Origin: Pseudomonadota bacterium
GTDB taxonomy: Bacteria > Pseudomonadota > Alphaproteobacteria > UBA8366
Assembly: GCA_036339585.1 (NCBI GenBank)
Contig: JAYZAS010000007.1
Span: 81,212-145,211, forward strand
Length of the DNA: 64,000 nt
Direction of reading: 5' to 3'
Below, piece after piece: positions 53,506-62,823 of the stretch. Made by a program: the position numbers and the translations under genes. The notes under the pieces were generated by a model that made no database searches, was not told where the DNA came from, and worked only from the letters and a program-made list of their open reading frames with translations. Position 1 is the first letter of the stretch. Every line of letters starts with the position of its first letter.

Positions 53506-55218
53506 ATGGTCGGAGATGTTCAGCGTAAACCTGTAGCGAGAAAATTCGGTTGGTTGCGCGCTACTATATTAAGTTCAAAAGCCCAATTGCGCGGAGTCAT
53601 TCTAGTATCATTCTTTGTGAATCTGCTGGCGTTATCTGTGCCTGTTTTCGTTATGCAGGTATACGATCGTGTAATTTTTCATGGAGGGTTGAACACCTTA
53701 TACGGCCTTATTGCTGGTATTATTTTCGTACTCATATTTGAATACGTGATGAGACAAGGTAGGAGTAGGATATTTCAAGCCTTTGCAGTAAGGTTAGATG
53801 TTATTATAGGGCGGAAGCTTTATGACAAAGTAATGACCCTCCCACTTCTAACCTTGGAAAGCAGGCCAACTGCTTACTGGCATCTGTTATTTAAGGATTT
53901 AGAAATTGTTCGTAATGCGCTTTCCGGACCCTCTGCGGCTTTGGCAATAGATTTGCCTTTTGCCGTAATTTTCTTTCTTATTGTATGCGTAATCGCGTCC
54001 CCAATTGCATGGGTTTTGGTAGCTGTCATCCCTTTATTTATGGTTTTGGCATGGCGCTCTGGCATATCAATGAATTCTGTTTCAATGCGTGAACACGATG
54101 GCATCATCTCACGTGATGACTTCATGGGAGAATTATTAAGCGCTCGCGAAACAGTAAAGTCATCGGCTCTGCAAAAATCTTTGAAGCCTGTCTGGGAGGC
54201 CCGCCATGGCGAATTGATATATCGTTCCCGAGAGCGAGGGCAGGTTGCGGACTCTCACCAAACGCTTGCGCATGTAATGATGGTGTCTTCCACTATTGCT
54301 GTAACGACTATTGGGGCACTGGCAATACTCGATCAAAAAATGACTATTGGAGCGCTTATTGCAGCAAACATGCTTGGTGCTCGCATGATAATGCCCATGA
54401 CCCAGTTGGTTTCACAGTGGCGTATTTTTTCTCAGTTACGCCAATCTGTAACTCGCCTAGATACGGTATTTAAGCTCGGTGGCGAACGCTTACAGACGGC
54501 TGTGAAGCTGGCTGTGCCTGAGGGAACATTAAAGTTTGAGAAAGTAAATTTTGCGTATGGTAATAAGACAGTTGACGTGGTTTCTGGTATTGAGGGCGTC
54601 ATTGGCCCAAAAGGAATGCATGCTTTGGTGGGATCCAATGGAAGTGGTAAAAGCACATTCCTCAAAGTTGTTAGAGGTCTCTATTCACCGGATCAGGGTC
54701 GTGTCCTGATAGACGGGGCGGATATTAGCCAATTTTCTCAGGATGTACTGGCCTACTGGGTTGGCTTTTTGCCTCAAGAAACTAGCCTTTTTTCGGGTTC
54801 TATTCGGGACAATATAGCGATTACGCAGCCTGACGTCACTGATCCTTCAGTTATAGAAGCTGCCAAAATGGCAGAAGCTCATGATTTCATTTTGGATATG
54901 CCGGATGGTTACGCGACAATGTTAACCGAAGGCGGTAGAAATTTGTCAAAAGGTCAAAGACAGCGTTTGGCCCTTGCCAGGGCTTTTTTGAATAATCCAC
55001 CGATAATGCTTTTGGACGAACCTACAAGTAATCTTGATGAAAATGCGGAAAAGAACCTTGCTGCAAATCTCAAGATTGCATCTCAACAGTCTACCGTATT
55101 AGCCGTTACCCATAGCGAGGAAGTATTGTCAGTTTGTGATAGTATACTCGTAATGGAAAAAGGCCGTATTGTAATGGCTGGTCCCGCCAAACAGGTGCTA
55201 GATCGTTTAAAATTTTAG
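53506..55218 (+). CDS. Type I secretion ABC transporter (ATPase/permease)
   Basis: This 570-residue inner-membrane ABC protein is of the PrtD/LapB type. It has an N-terminal six-helix permease domain (first helices around residues 25-80) and a C-terminal ATPase with Walker A GSNGSGKST, Q-loop GFLPQETSLF, signature LSKGQRQRLALARAF and Walker B IMLLDEPTSNLD. It lacks an N-terminal C39 peptidase domain, so the substrate should keep a C-terminal uncleaved signal. The HlyD and TolC partners follow on the same strand 41 and about 100 bases later, giving a full type I exporter. Confidence 0.92.
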   Translation: MVGDVQRKPVARKFGWLRATILSSKAQLRGVILVSFFVNLLALSVPVFVMQVYDRVIFHGGLNTLYGLIAGIIFVLIFEYVMRQGRSRIFQAFAVRLDVIIGRKLYDKVMTLPLLTLESRPTAYWHLLFKDLEIVRNALSGPSAALAIDLPFAVIFFLIVCVIASPIAWVLVAVIPLFMVLAWRSGISMNSVSMREHDGIISRDDFMGELLSARETVKSSALQKSLKPVWEARHGELIYRSRERGQVADSHQTLAHVMMVSSTIAVTTIGALAILDQKMTIGALIAANMLGARMIMPMTQLVSQWRIFSQLRQSVTRLDTVFKLGGERLQTAVKLAVPEGTLKFEKVNFAYGNKTVDVVSGIEGVIGPKGMHALVGSNGSGKSTFLKVVRGLYSPDQGRVLIDGADISQFSQDVLAYWVGFLPQETSLFSGSIRDNIAITQPDVTDPSVIEAAKMAEAHDFILDMPDGYATMLTEGGRNLSKGQRQRLALARAFLNNPPIMLLDEPTSNLDENAEKNLAANLKIASQQSTVLAVTHSEEVLSVCDSILVMEKGRIVMAGPAKQVLDRLKF

Positions 55219-55259
55219 TGCGAAATAATTGATCCAGAGAAGTACAGGAAATTCTAACC

Positions 55260-56702
55260 TTGTTTAAATACATCAAAAGTCTTGGTAAAAATCTGGCAAA
55301 AAGAGCAAACGTGCCAGAGTTCCAAGCAGCCAAGCAATTTGATGATGACGGTTTTGAAAATTCTAAGCGACCGGAGTCGTCCCCTAATATTGTATTCGTT
55401 GATGATAAACGAAATCTGCTTGATGACTTATTGGATGAAAGTACCCGTCCAAATTTTGTGAGTATTTCTTATTTAGTGGCTATTTGTATAACATGCTTGG
55501 TTATCTGGTCTTTTTTCATTGAACTGGATGAGGTTTCTGTTGCGCATGGTGAGGTTATCCCAAGTGCTAAAGTGAAACTAATTCAGCATCTTGAGGGTGG
55601 TATATTGCGGCGGCTTGCCGTGAGAGAAGGTGATGAAGTAAAGGCAGGTGATACCCTGCTCCAATTGAGCCTTGGGACTGTTGGGGCTAGCAGCGAAGAT
55701 ATCCAAATACGCATTGACGCAATGCAGATGTCAAAATTACGGTTAAAAGCAGAAATAGAAAGCCAAGAGCCCAGATTTCCTGCCGACCTCGAATTGAAGC
55801 GTCCGAAAATGGTTATGTCTGAGAGGGCAACATATAATGCTAGGCGGGCAGAACTTCAAAGTAAGCTAGCAGTAATCCTAAATCAAATGCAGCAACGGGA
55901 ACTCGAGATAAATGAATTAAAGGCTCGTAAGGCTGCTATAGAAGCAAATTTGAAATTGTCATTGGAGCGAGTGGCAATTTCTACCAGATTACTTCGGCGA
56001 GGTCTTACACCGCGCATGGAGCATTTAGAGTTAATACGCGAGCGCGAGAGCCTTGATGGGGAGAATAAAGTTTTGGCTCAGGCCGTGCCAAGGGCGGTAT
56101 CGGCTCTGGAAGAGGCCAAATCGCGTTTGGCTGAGGAAAACGAGAAATTCAGAACACGAGCGGTTGAAGAGTCGAATCGTGTGGAAGTGGAGATTGCTCG
56201 TCTGCAGAAGACAATTAGTGAGGCGGCAGATCGGGATAGGCGCACCACCATAACTAGCCCCATTGCAGGTATCGTAAAGAATTTGAAATTCAATACCATC
56301 GGTGGTGTCGTGAAGCCGGGAGAATCGATTCTTCAAATTGTTCCAATTGAGGACGAATTGGTGATACAGGCTCGGTTGAGACCACAGGATCGTGGCTATG
56401 TAAGAGAAGGGCAACGCACAGTGGTAAAAATTACCACCTATGACTTCATTCGTTATGGTGGTTTGGCTGGATCTGTAACGCGTATTGCGGCTGATACAAA
56501 TTCTGAGCCCGACACACACGAGCCTTATTACGAAGTTATTGTAAAGACTAATAAAAATTATCTTGGCTCTGAGCAAGGGAAACTCCAAATTACGCCAGGA
56601 ATGGTAGCAACTGTTGACATTCATACTGGTACCAGGAAGGTCGCAGATTTCATAATAAATCCTGTCTTAAAGCTCAAACACGAGGCGTTTAGGGAGCGAT
56701 AA
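55260..56702 (+). CDS. HlyD-family membrane fusion protein
   Basis: This 480-residue periplasmic adaptor links the ABC transporter to TolC. A single N-terminal helix lies at about residues 70-90 (SYLVAICITCLVIWSFF), followed by the lipoyl half-motif HLEGGILRRLAVREGDEVKAGD, long coiled-coil segments (about 140-330), and the second lipoyl part TITSPIAGIVKNL with GGVVKPGESILQIVP. A C-terminal beta-barrel with GYVREGQ and VTRIAADT follows. Translation begins at TTG 55260, with AGGAA nine bases upstream. The first 60 residues form a charged cytosolic tail. It should work with the ABC protein upstream and TolC downstream. Confidence 0.93.
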   Translation: MFKYIKSLGKNLAKRANVPEFQAAKQFDDDGFENSKRPESSPNIVFVDDKRNLLDDLLDESTRPNFVSISYLVAICITCLVIWSFFIELDEVSVAHGEVIPSAKVKLIQHLEGGILRRLAVREGDEVKAGDTLLQLSLGTVGASSEDIQIRIDAMQMSKLRLKAEIESQEPRFPADLELKRPKMVMSERATYNARRAELQSKLAVILNQMQQRELEINELKARKAAIEANLKLSLERVAISTRLLRRGLTPRMEHLELIRERESLDGENKVLAQAVPRAVSALEEAKSRLAEENEKFRTRAVEESNRVEVEIARLQKTISEAADRDRRTTITSPIAGIVKNLKFNTIGGVVKPGESILQIVPIEDELVIQARLRPQDRGYVREGQRTVVKITTYDFIRYGGLAGSVTRIAADTNSEPDTHEPYYEVIVKTNKNYLGSEQGKLQITPGMVATVDIHTGTRKVADFIINPVLKLKHEAFRER

Positions 56703-56795
56703 TTTAGCACTATATTTCTGGCAAAATTTAGATGTTTGACCCAGTTATTCGGTGCCACTATGTATATGGGATTGGTGGGACCATCTAGATATAGT

Positions 56796-56800
56796 AGGGA
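56796..56800 (+). promoter_or_regulatory. Shine-Dalgarno site for the TolC-like gene
   Basis: AGGGA lies seven bases before TTG 56808. Starts further upstream (56736, 56760) have no comparable site. Confidence 0.45.
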
Positions 56801-56807
56801 TCTCTTG

Positions 56808-58109
56808 TTGGGTCGGAAGTTGTTGTGTTTTTGGTTTGCACTGCTGGGCATAGCCGAGCCGATGTCCGTGCGCGCAGATAACTTCAAAACAGAATTGAAA
56901 AGAATTCTTAACACCCACCCACTCATAAAATCAGCTGTAGCAACTAAAGATGCGAACATAGGTCTAGTAGAAGACGCTAAGGGCCGTTTTTGGCCTCACC
57001 TTCGAGTGGAAGGAACGACTGGCCCGCAATTGCGTTCAAATCCGGAGCGAAGGGCTTTGGAGCGGCCTGAAGACTTCGAACGGCGGCTTGATCGTACAAG
57101 TCTTGTTATAACCCAGAATCTTTTTAGCGGTTTTGAAAATCAGAGCCGGCTGGAGGCTAGTAAAAAGCAAGTGCAATCTAGTTCAGCCGCTTTAGAACGC
57201 ATTCGACAACAAGTATTGTTAGAAGGGATAAATGTTTATCTTGAGGTTTTACTAAATCAGAAACTGATTGCTGTTTCGCTACAAAACGAAAGAAATATTC
57301 TTGAACAGGCTGAGTTAGAAGATGAGCGTGTCAAACGCGGCACGGGTATAACGCTCGATGTGCTTCAAGCAAAGTCGCGACTGGCGTTAGGCAAGCAAGC
57401 AAGGCTCAATTTTGAAGGAGAGTTTCGTAAAGCGCGCGCGCGATATCTACAAGTGTTTGGAGTTGAGCCGAGTTTAGAGGCCATGAAGAATCCGGAACTA
57501 CCCACGGGCATGGTGCCAGCTTCGTTGACTGAAGCATTGGCGTTGTCGCAAACAAATAATCCGTCGGTTATAGAGTTTGAATTCATTGCAAAAGGCCTGG
57601 CTGATTTACGTGATGCCGAACGTGGCAATTACTGGCCAAAAGTCGATCTGGTAAGCACCTTAGCATACAAGGCAAATGAAGGCACGACCGCTGGGCATGA
57701 ACGTTCCGCAGACCTTCTCTTGAGAGGCACCTGGGATCTTTTTAGTGGCTTTAGCACACGTGGTCGTGTGCACTCTGCAGCGAAAAGCTATCAGAGTGTT
57801 CAGCAGCAAACTGCCAATCAGCGGCGTAAAATTGACGAACAAGTGAGGGTTACATGGGAAGAGCTTTACAAACAAAAAGAGCGTCTTATCGTTTTAAAGA
57901 ATGCAGTTGATATCCAAGCTGAGGTCTTTGAGCAACGTAAAATTCTTCGGGAGGAGGGGAACGAAACCAATTTAGCTGTACTCGATGCTAAAACAGAGCT
58001 TTTTGAGGCGCAGCTGGAACTCATCCAGGCTGAGTTTTCTCACAGAATTGCGGCTTTCGCATTGGGTAGTGCAGTAGGGCTTTTAACGGACAAAGTTTTA
58101 GGCCTTTAA
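56808..58109 (+). CDS. TolC-family outer-membrane channel protein
   Basis: This TolC-like protein forms the outer-membrane duct of the type I exporter. The family's repeated coiled-coil halves are seen: NFKTELKRILNTHPLIKSAVATKDANIGLVEDAKGRFWP, LVITQNLFSGF, GTGITLDVLQAKSRLA and a second half with WPKVDLVSTLAY and TWDLFSGFSTRGR. The start is uncertain. TTG 56808 has AGGGA seven bases upstream and gives a compact signal peptide (GRKLLCFWFALLG, cleavage after SVRA); the ATG at 56760 and a TTG at 56736 lack ribosome sites. It directly follows the HlyD gene. Confidence 0.88.
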   Translation: MGRKLLCFWFALLGIAEPMSVRADNFKTELKRILNTHPLIKSAVATKDANIGLVEDAKGRFWPHLRVEGTTGPQLRSNPERRALERPEDFERRLDRTSLVITQNLFSGFENQSRLEASKKQVQSSSAALERIRQQVLLEGINVYLEVLLNQKLIAVSLQNERNILEQAELEDERVKRGTGITLDVLQAKSRLALGKQARLNFEGEFRKARARYLQVFGVEPSLEAMKNPELPTGMVPASLTEALALSQTNNPSVIEFEFIAKGLADLRDAERGNYWPKVDLVSTLAYKANEGTTAGHERSADLLLRGTWDLFSGFSTRGRVHSAAKSYQSVQQQTANQRRKIDEQVRVTWEELYKQKERLIVLKNAVDIQAEVFEQRKILREEGNETNLAVLDAKTELFEAQLELIQAEFSHRIAAFALGSAVGLLTDKVLGL

Positions 58110-58270
58110 CCGAAACAGCAATATTAAGAATTTTGAAAGTGTGCCTTAAAAATTGAGAACGCCGTTAAGAATAAACACTTGGACTGAATACGCGCTTTTA
58201 TTAGGGATCGGTATAGATCGACTTTATAAAATATTAGTGCACCCAAGTGACCTATCTCTATGCATGAGCA

Positions 58271-58276
58271 AGGGAG
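58271..58276 (+). promoter_or_regulatory. Shine-Dalgarno site for the SPOR lipoprotein gene
   Basis: AGGGAG lies five bases before GTG 58282, which yields a short lipoprotein signal peptide; upstream starts at 58153 and 58264 would put a long polar segment before it. Confidence 0.6.
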
Positions 58277-58281
58277 AAACT

Positions 58282-59478
58282 GTGGCAGAGGCACAAAGCT
58301 GGAAACGATTGCCACTTTTCTTAGTCGCTGGGTTATTTATTAGCAGCTGCATGTTGGTCTCGAGCAACGACGAAACAATCGCAATTGATAGACAAATTAG
58401 TAAAAGAAAGTTTTCTGTCGGTGACGAATTCATATTTAATAACCCAGATGTGCGCTGGAAAGTTTCTGCGGTCAGAGGGGGCAGGGTCCACTGGATAAAT
58501 GAGCATGGTGACTTTCAGATTACAGATGCCAATCCATTGCTATCTGCATTTTACTGGAGCAATGCTGGGAGCAAGGGACGCCGAACAATAACGAATAAAA
58601 GTGGGCATTTGTTTCCGATGCGCGTCGGCAGCAAAATTCGTTTGCGTGAGACTGTTACCATCGATAAGGCCCCTTATGGCTGGGATTACGATTGGAGATG
58701 CGAGGTAATTGAGCGTGTGGCCAAAACTGTCCCATCAAAACAAATTTATGTCACTTTCAAAGTGGCGTGTTCACGGCAAAGTGGAGATACCGTGATATTT
58801 CTATATGCCCCGAAAGTTGGTCATTATGTTTCAGTCACACGATTTAAACCTGGCGTATCACCTCAGGTTCGTGAGTTGGTTTCTTATAAACATGCGAGCG
58901 GGCATAACGTTTTAGATCCATCTACCTCATCAGTTCGGAGAAATATGAGGTCATCATTGGAGTGGAAAATAGCCACTTCGGCGCCTCCTATATTCCCGAA
59001 GCGTCCTATAAAAAAAGTATTAAATATCAATATATCACAACCGAAAATTATCCTTGCGAAAAGTCCGCCCCTGCCAAGGTTGAAGCCGCAAATCAAACGC
59101 CCTTTTGCAATATCTAAAAAGACAACTGATCGACTTGACAATAGAGAATTTAGAAAGAGTAAAAAAAATATCCGTTTGGATCCAAAGGGTGACGGTCGTT
59201 CCCGAAAATATCTTTTTGGGGATTCCAAACTGACCATTTCGGTGCACTTGGCAACATATAAAAATTTAGAAAATGCTGAAGCAGGATGGCGTCAACTAAT
59301 TATAAGGCATCGCAAGAAATTGGGCACCTTAAAACCACGGTTTGTAAGGGTTTTCCTGGAAAGTCGCGGTATCCTGTACAGGCTGCATGCATTCCCTTTT
59401 GAAACTCGAAATGCGGCCTCAACATTATGTGGCTCACTCCGTGAGCGTGGGGCTTATTGCAAAATTAATGGTTCGTAA
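58282..59478 (+). CDS. SPOR-domain lipoprotein
   Basis: This predicted lipoprotein of 398 residues has a signal peptide with lipobox ISSC (Cys23 from the GTG start at 58282) and ends in a SPOR-like domain (TISVHLATYKNLENAEAGW ... AFPFETRNAASTLCGSLRERG), which binds denuded peptidoglycan. The middle region holds a beta-rich domain of unknown type (VRWKVSAVRGGRVHWINEHG) and a basic, proline-rich linker (about residues 250-310). It follows the TolC-like gene by about 170 bases and may be part of the same envelope locus. Its 3' end overlaps the phytase-like gene by 14 bases. The specific role is unknown. Confidence 0.72.
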   Translation: MAEAQSWKRLPLFLVAGLFISSCMLVSSNDETIAIDRQISKRKFSVGDEFIFNNPDVRWKVSAVRGGRVHWINEHGDFQITDANPLLSAFYWSNAGSKGRRTITNKSGHLFPMRVGSKIRLRETVTIDKAPYGWDYDWRCEVIERVAKTVPSKQIYVTFKVACSRQSGDTVIFLYAPKVGHYVSVTRFKPGVSPQVRELVSYKHASGHNVLDPSTSSVRRNMRSSLEWKIATSAPPIFPKRPIKKVLNINISQPKIILAKSPPLPRLKPQIKRPFAISKKTTDRLDNREFRKSKKNIRLDPKGDGRSRKYLFGDSKLTISVHLATYKNLENAEAGWRQLIIRHRKKLGTLKPRFVRVFLESRGILYRLHAFPFETRNAASTLCGSLRERGAYCKINGS

Positions 59479-60481
59479 AATTAGACTCAAGCTTGAACTG
59501 TAGCAACAATGTTGACTGGAATATTGAAAAATTATCATCGGCCATAACGTATACGTAGGTATCTCCGTCCCCCCCGCGACGAGCAGCTATTGCTTCAAAG
59601 TTTTCAGAAATGTTGGGATCAAAAAATAAAGAAGAGTCACTATCTTCAAGAATTTTACTCGAGTTGATATTTGAAGGGTGTAACAATGCGAAACCCCATG
59701 AAAATGATGTAAAATTGAAGCGCCTTATCGTAAGCAAAATCCTGCAATCGGGAAGTGTGGTTGCTCCCGTAGGATTATAGCCCTTGCGAGGTCTATATTT
59801 AAACATCTGCCATTTTTTTTTGTTGCCAACCCAGCCTACATGGTTTGTTTCATTTAAGTCAGTTTTTTCGCTCAGTATAAAAAATCTCCCGTCACATAGT
59901 CGTGTCATCGCCTCAGGTCCACCAGTGCGAGGTGCTAGAGCAAGGCCTTTCGGGCGTGGATAAAGACGAGGAAATCCCTCTATGCCTCTTTCTGTAAACT
60001 TATATGCAAGTAATCTGTTGACGCGCTCAAAAGAGATTAAAAGTGTGCGTGGATCAATGTAGGCAGACGCTTCTGCATCCAGATTATGTTGATGCCACTT
60101 TTCGTTATCTGGCATTTGAAGTGCATTGATGCTTTCTAAACGAACCTCAGTTAATTTGCCGGTACGATGAGACAATAAAAATTTCATCCAAGTACCCCGG
60201 TCACTTATGGCCCATAACAAATTACCATCTTTTTGTATTTGTATGGATGATATCCCGCCAAACCTTGAGTCTGGGCTGGTGAGAGAAAAACCCGCTAATA
60301 GTTTGAACTTGTTAGTGCTCTTATTTGTATCGGAGATCTCTTTTTTTGTGATGCCTTTAACGTCAAGTGGTAATTCGTTGGCTCTCACAGTTGCGTAGGT
60401 TGAAAGAAAAATCATTAGGGATGTTAGTAGTAGTTTCTTACTTATCCTCAAAATCCATGAGCCATTTCTTAGAGTGTTCAT
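59465..60481 (-). CDS. Phytase-like/esterase-like exported protein
   Basis: This 338-residue protein has a signal peptide (KKLLLTSLMIFLSTYATVRA) and a single phytase-like beta-propeller domain (family 'esterase-like activity of phytase'). Characteristic pieces are FGGISSIQI, LLWAISDRGTWMKF, NLDAEASAYIDPRTLLISFE, NHVGWVGN and NFEAIAARRGGDGDTYVYVMADDN. The reaction in this family is poorly defined: phosphomonoesterase or sugar-ester cleavage has been suggested. It lies 18 bases downstream of the Mo-cofactor fusion gene on the same strand, perhaps only by operon read-through. Confidence 0.83.
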   Translation of the reverse strand: MNTLRNGSWILRISKKLLLTSLMIFLSTYATVRANELPLDVKGITKKEISDTNKSTNKFKLLAGFSLTSPDSRFGGISSIQIQKDGNLLWAISDRGTWMKFLLSHRTGKLTEVRLESINALQMPDNEKWHQHNLDAEASAYIDPRTLLISFERVNRLLAYKFTERGIEGFPRLYPRPKGLALAPRTGGPEAMTRLCDGRFFILSEKTDLNETNHVGWVGNKKKWQMFKYRPRKGYNPTGATTLPDCRILLTIRRFNFTSFSWGFALLHPSNINSSKILEDSDSSLFFDPNISENFEAIAARRGGDGDTYVYVMADDNFSIFQSTLLLQFKLESNFTNH

Positions 60482-60499
60482 TATTGCTGTCCAAGTTTC

Positions 60500-62116
60500 C
60501 TAGGAACATTGAACTTTTTCGAGCGCTTGCGGTGTGTCTATATCAACTAGTACTGAATTCGAAGTAACTTCTACTTCAAAGATAAACTCAGGATATCGGT
60601 CAAGGAGTTCGCGAGCACCGATGTCTCCATCTATTTTTTTCACTTCTGCAAAGAACCGGGAACCCAATAAAACAGGATTACCGCGCTTTCCTTTCCAGGT
60701 TGGAACACAAATTTCTTTGCTTTCTTGTGGATTAAAAGCCCTGATTAATTGATTAATTATAGTTGAGCTTATTTGGGGCATATCACCAAGACAGACAAGC
60801 GCCCCATCAATATCAGGAGGAAGGGCTGCAAGCCCCGTTCGAAGAGAGGTCGAAAGCCCATTAGCGTAGGCTGGGTTATAAACCATTTTTACCGAAAGGT
60901 CGGTGATTGTTGCTGACACTTTTTTGGATTGGTGTCCGGTGATGATAATTACTGGAGTTGCTAATGAAGATACTAAATTTGTTACGGTTCGACGTATCAT
61001 TGTCTCTCCGCTAATTTCAGCCAGCAACTTATTAATTGAACCCATCCGACGTGATTGTCCCGCTGCAAGCACAAGTCCAGCTATCTTTGGTTTATCGTTA
61101 AATTTGCCGGCTATTCTATTACGTGGCATGGGCCTGCCGGGGTATTCATTCAGTAGCCCACCGACGCCGAGAAGCATTATATCGCGAGCACCAAGCGAGA
61201 TGTCTGCTGCTAACCTATTTAGTATAAGGTCAATTCCATTAAATTTCGGCGAACGAGCACATCCCGGCAGGCCTATAGTTACCATTTCCCCAACAGACCC
61301 CAGCAAAAGAAGGTTCCCCGGGTCGACAGGCATTCCGAGGTGAATAATCTTACCGCCCGCTTTAGAAATCCCTGCGGGCACTGTATCTCTTCTGTCGGTG
61401 ATTGCCGACGCACCTGCGATTAAACAAACATCAATTTTTTTATTAAGGCAGGAGGTTAATGCAGATGCAACATCTGTAACGTTGTGAGGAATGCGCAAGT
61501 CATCTATCAACTTAAAGCCAAGCATTTCAACCCTGGACCGCATAACACTGGTTGTTTTTATGAGGATACTCTCTTTCATCTCTCCGAGGGTAGTCTGAAT
61601 TAGCGCCACCCTTTTGGGTTTAAAAGGTATGACGTCTACGGCGGACTGTGTTTTCGATAACACGGCTTGGCACTCGCGCATGATATTTTTATGAACAGCA
61701 AAAGGAATTATTTTGATAGTCGCGACAATTTTATTTTTTGTAGTTCGTTCATAATTTGAGGCGGTTGCGACTGTGATACTCTCATCAACGAGGTTTAAAG
61801 TTTCGATTATCTTTCTTTCAAATTTGATTAGCCCATCAAAGCGAGCAATTAAATTGACGCGGCCGGTAAAGGCTTCACTCGCAAATACCCCGGCACCTTC
61901 TAGCAGATTGGCAATCTCAGTGGCAGCAGCATCCTCGCCAATATCACCATGTTCTAGCTGAGCAACTGTTACTCTATCAATTTCAATAGCAACCAGCGAG
62001 GCTATATCAGAATTTGTTAGCACACGACCTTTTTTCCACCTTATGCCGTTTTCATTGATACTGTGGGCGAGTATTGCACCGACAGCATCTTTTGCCATAA
62101 TTTTACCAAACCTCAT
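60500..62116 (-). CDS. Molybdopterin-binding / MobA-like nucleotidyltransferase fusion
   Basis: This protein of 538 residues joins an N-terminal MoeA-like molybdopterin-binding part (about 1-320, with GASAITDRRDTVPAGI and MVTIGLPGCARSPKFNG) to a C-terminal MobA/MocA-type nucleotidyltransferase (from about 335, with AGLVLAAGQSRRMGSINKLL and DGALVCLGDMP). Such fusions mature the cytosine-dinucleotide Mo cofactor used by xanthine-oxidase-family hydroxylases. The ATG at 62116 overlaps the upstream XdhC gene's stop (ATGA); an ATG-like start at 62149 would overlap further. It fits the CoxE/XdhC operon and the hydroxylase at 39-43 kb. Confidence 0.88.
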   Translation of the reverse strand: MRFGKIMAKDAVGAILAHSINENGIRWKKGRVLTNSDIASLVAIEIDRVTVAQLEHGDIGEDAAATEIANLLEGAGVFASEAFTGRVNLIARFDGLIKFERKIIETLNLVDESITVATASNYERTTKNKIVATIKIIPFAVHKNIMRECQAVLSKTQSAVDVIPFKPKRVALIQTTLGEMKESILIKTTSVMRSRVEMLGFKLIDDLRIPHNVTDVASALTSCLNKKIDVCLIAGASAITDRRDTVPAGISKAGGKIIHLGMPVDPGNLLLLGSVGEMVTIGLPGCARSPKFNGIDLILNRLAADISLGARDIMLLGVGGLLNEYPGRPMPRNRIAGKFNDKPKIAGLVLAAGQSRRMGSINKLLAEISGETMIRRTVTNLVSSLATPVIIITGHQSKKVSATITDLSVKMVYNPAYANGLSTSLRTGLAALPPDIDGALVCLGDMPQISSTIINQLIRAFNPQESKEICVPTWKGKRGNPVLLGSRFFAEVKKIDGDIGARELLDRYPEFIFEVEVTSNSVLVDIDTPQALEKVQCS

Positions 62117-62823
62117 GCGTCTTTTTCCCTGTTTGGCAGGTGTGAACACTCAATAATTTGTGCCAGAATTGATACCGCAATCTCCGCCGGCAAAATGGCT
62201 TTTATATTGAGTCCCACTGGTCCATTGATCCGAGCAATTTGGTTGCGATTGAGACCGGCCTCTTGAAGACGCTCAATTCTAGAAGCATGAGTATTCCGGC
62301 TTCCTAGTGACCCGATATAAAAAGCATCTGAATTAAGAGCGCATGTTAATGCGGGATCATCTATTTTTGGGTCATGAGTGAGTGTAACGATAGCCGTCCG
62401 TCTATCAATGTCCAGTTCCGGCATAACTTCGTCGGGCCATTTGCAAAAAATTTTGACATTGGGAAAACGCTCGGCGGTGGCAAATGGGCTGCGTGGATCA
62501 ATAACTGAAACGTCATAACCAGCAGTGTATGCCATGGGAGCCAAAGATTGCGCAATGTGCACAGCACCGACTATAACTAACCTTTTTGAAGGATTGAAAA
62601 CATGTATAAATACACGATTTTCTCCATCTCCTATTATTCGGCTTTTGTCAGAAAGGATTGCATTCTTTAATTCTAGTTCTATGGAATGATCTAATTCAGG
62701 GCCTGCGAATACACGGTTTTCGACAAAGAGGGTCTGAGAGCCATCTTGAATACGGGTAATGAGAGCGGCAGGCTTCCTTTCCATTCGTGCCGCATTGAGG
62801 GATTTAAGCAAAGAACCTTTCAT
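62113..62823 (-). CDS. XdhC-like Rossmann-domain protein
   Basis: This 236-residue protein corresponds to the C-terminal, Rossmann-like half of XdhC/CoxF proteins, which carry or protect the Mo cofactor before insertion. It has LVIVGAVHIAQSLAPMAYTAGYDVSVIDPRSPFATAERFP, TAIVTLTHDPKIDDPAL and FYIGSLGSRNTHASRIERL. The N-terminal half lies in a separate gene upstream, with an ATGA overlap. Another ATGA links it to the MobA-like fusion, so all three are translationally coupled. Confidence 0.9.
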   Translation of the reverse strand: MKGSLLKSLNAARMERKPAALITRIQDGSQTLFVENRVFAGPELDHSIELELKNAILSDKSRIIGDGENRVFIHVFNPSKRLVIVGAVHIAQSLAPMAYTAGYDVSVIDPRSPFATAERFPNVKIFCKWPDEVMPELDIDRRTAIVTLTHDPKIDDPALTCALNSDAFYIGSLGSRNTHASRIERLQEAGLNRNQIARINGPVGLNIKAILPAEIAVSILAQIIECSHLPNREKDA

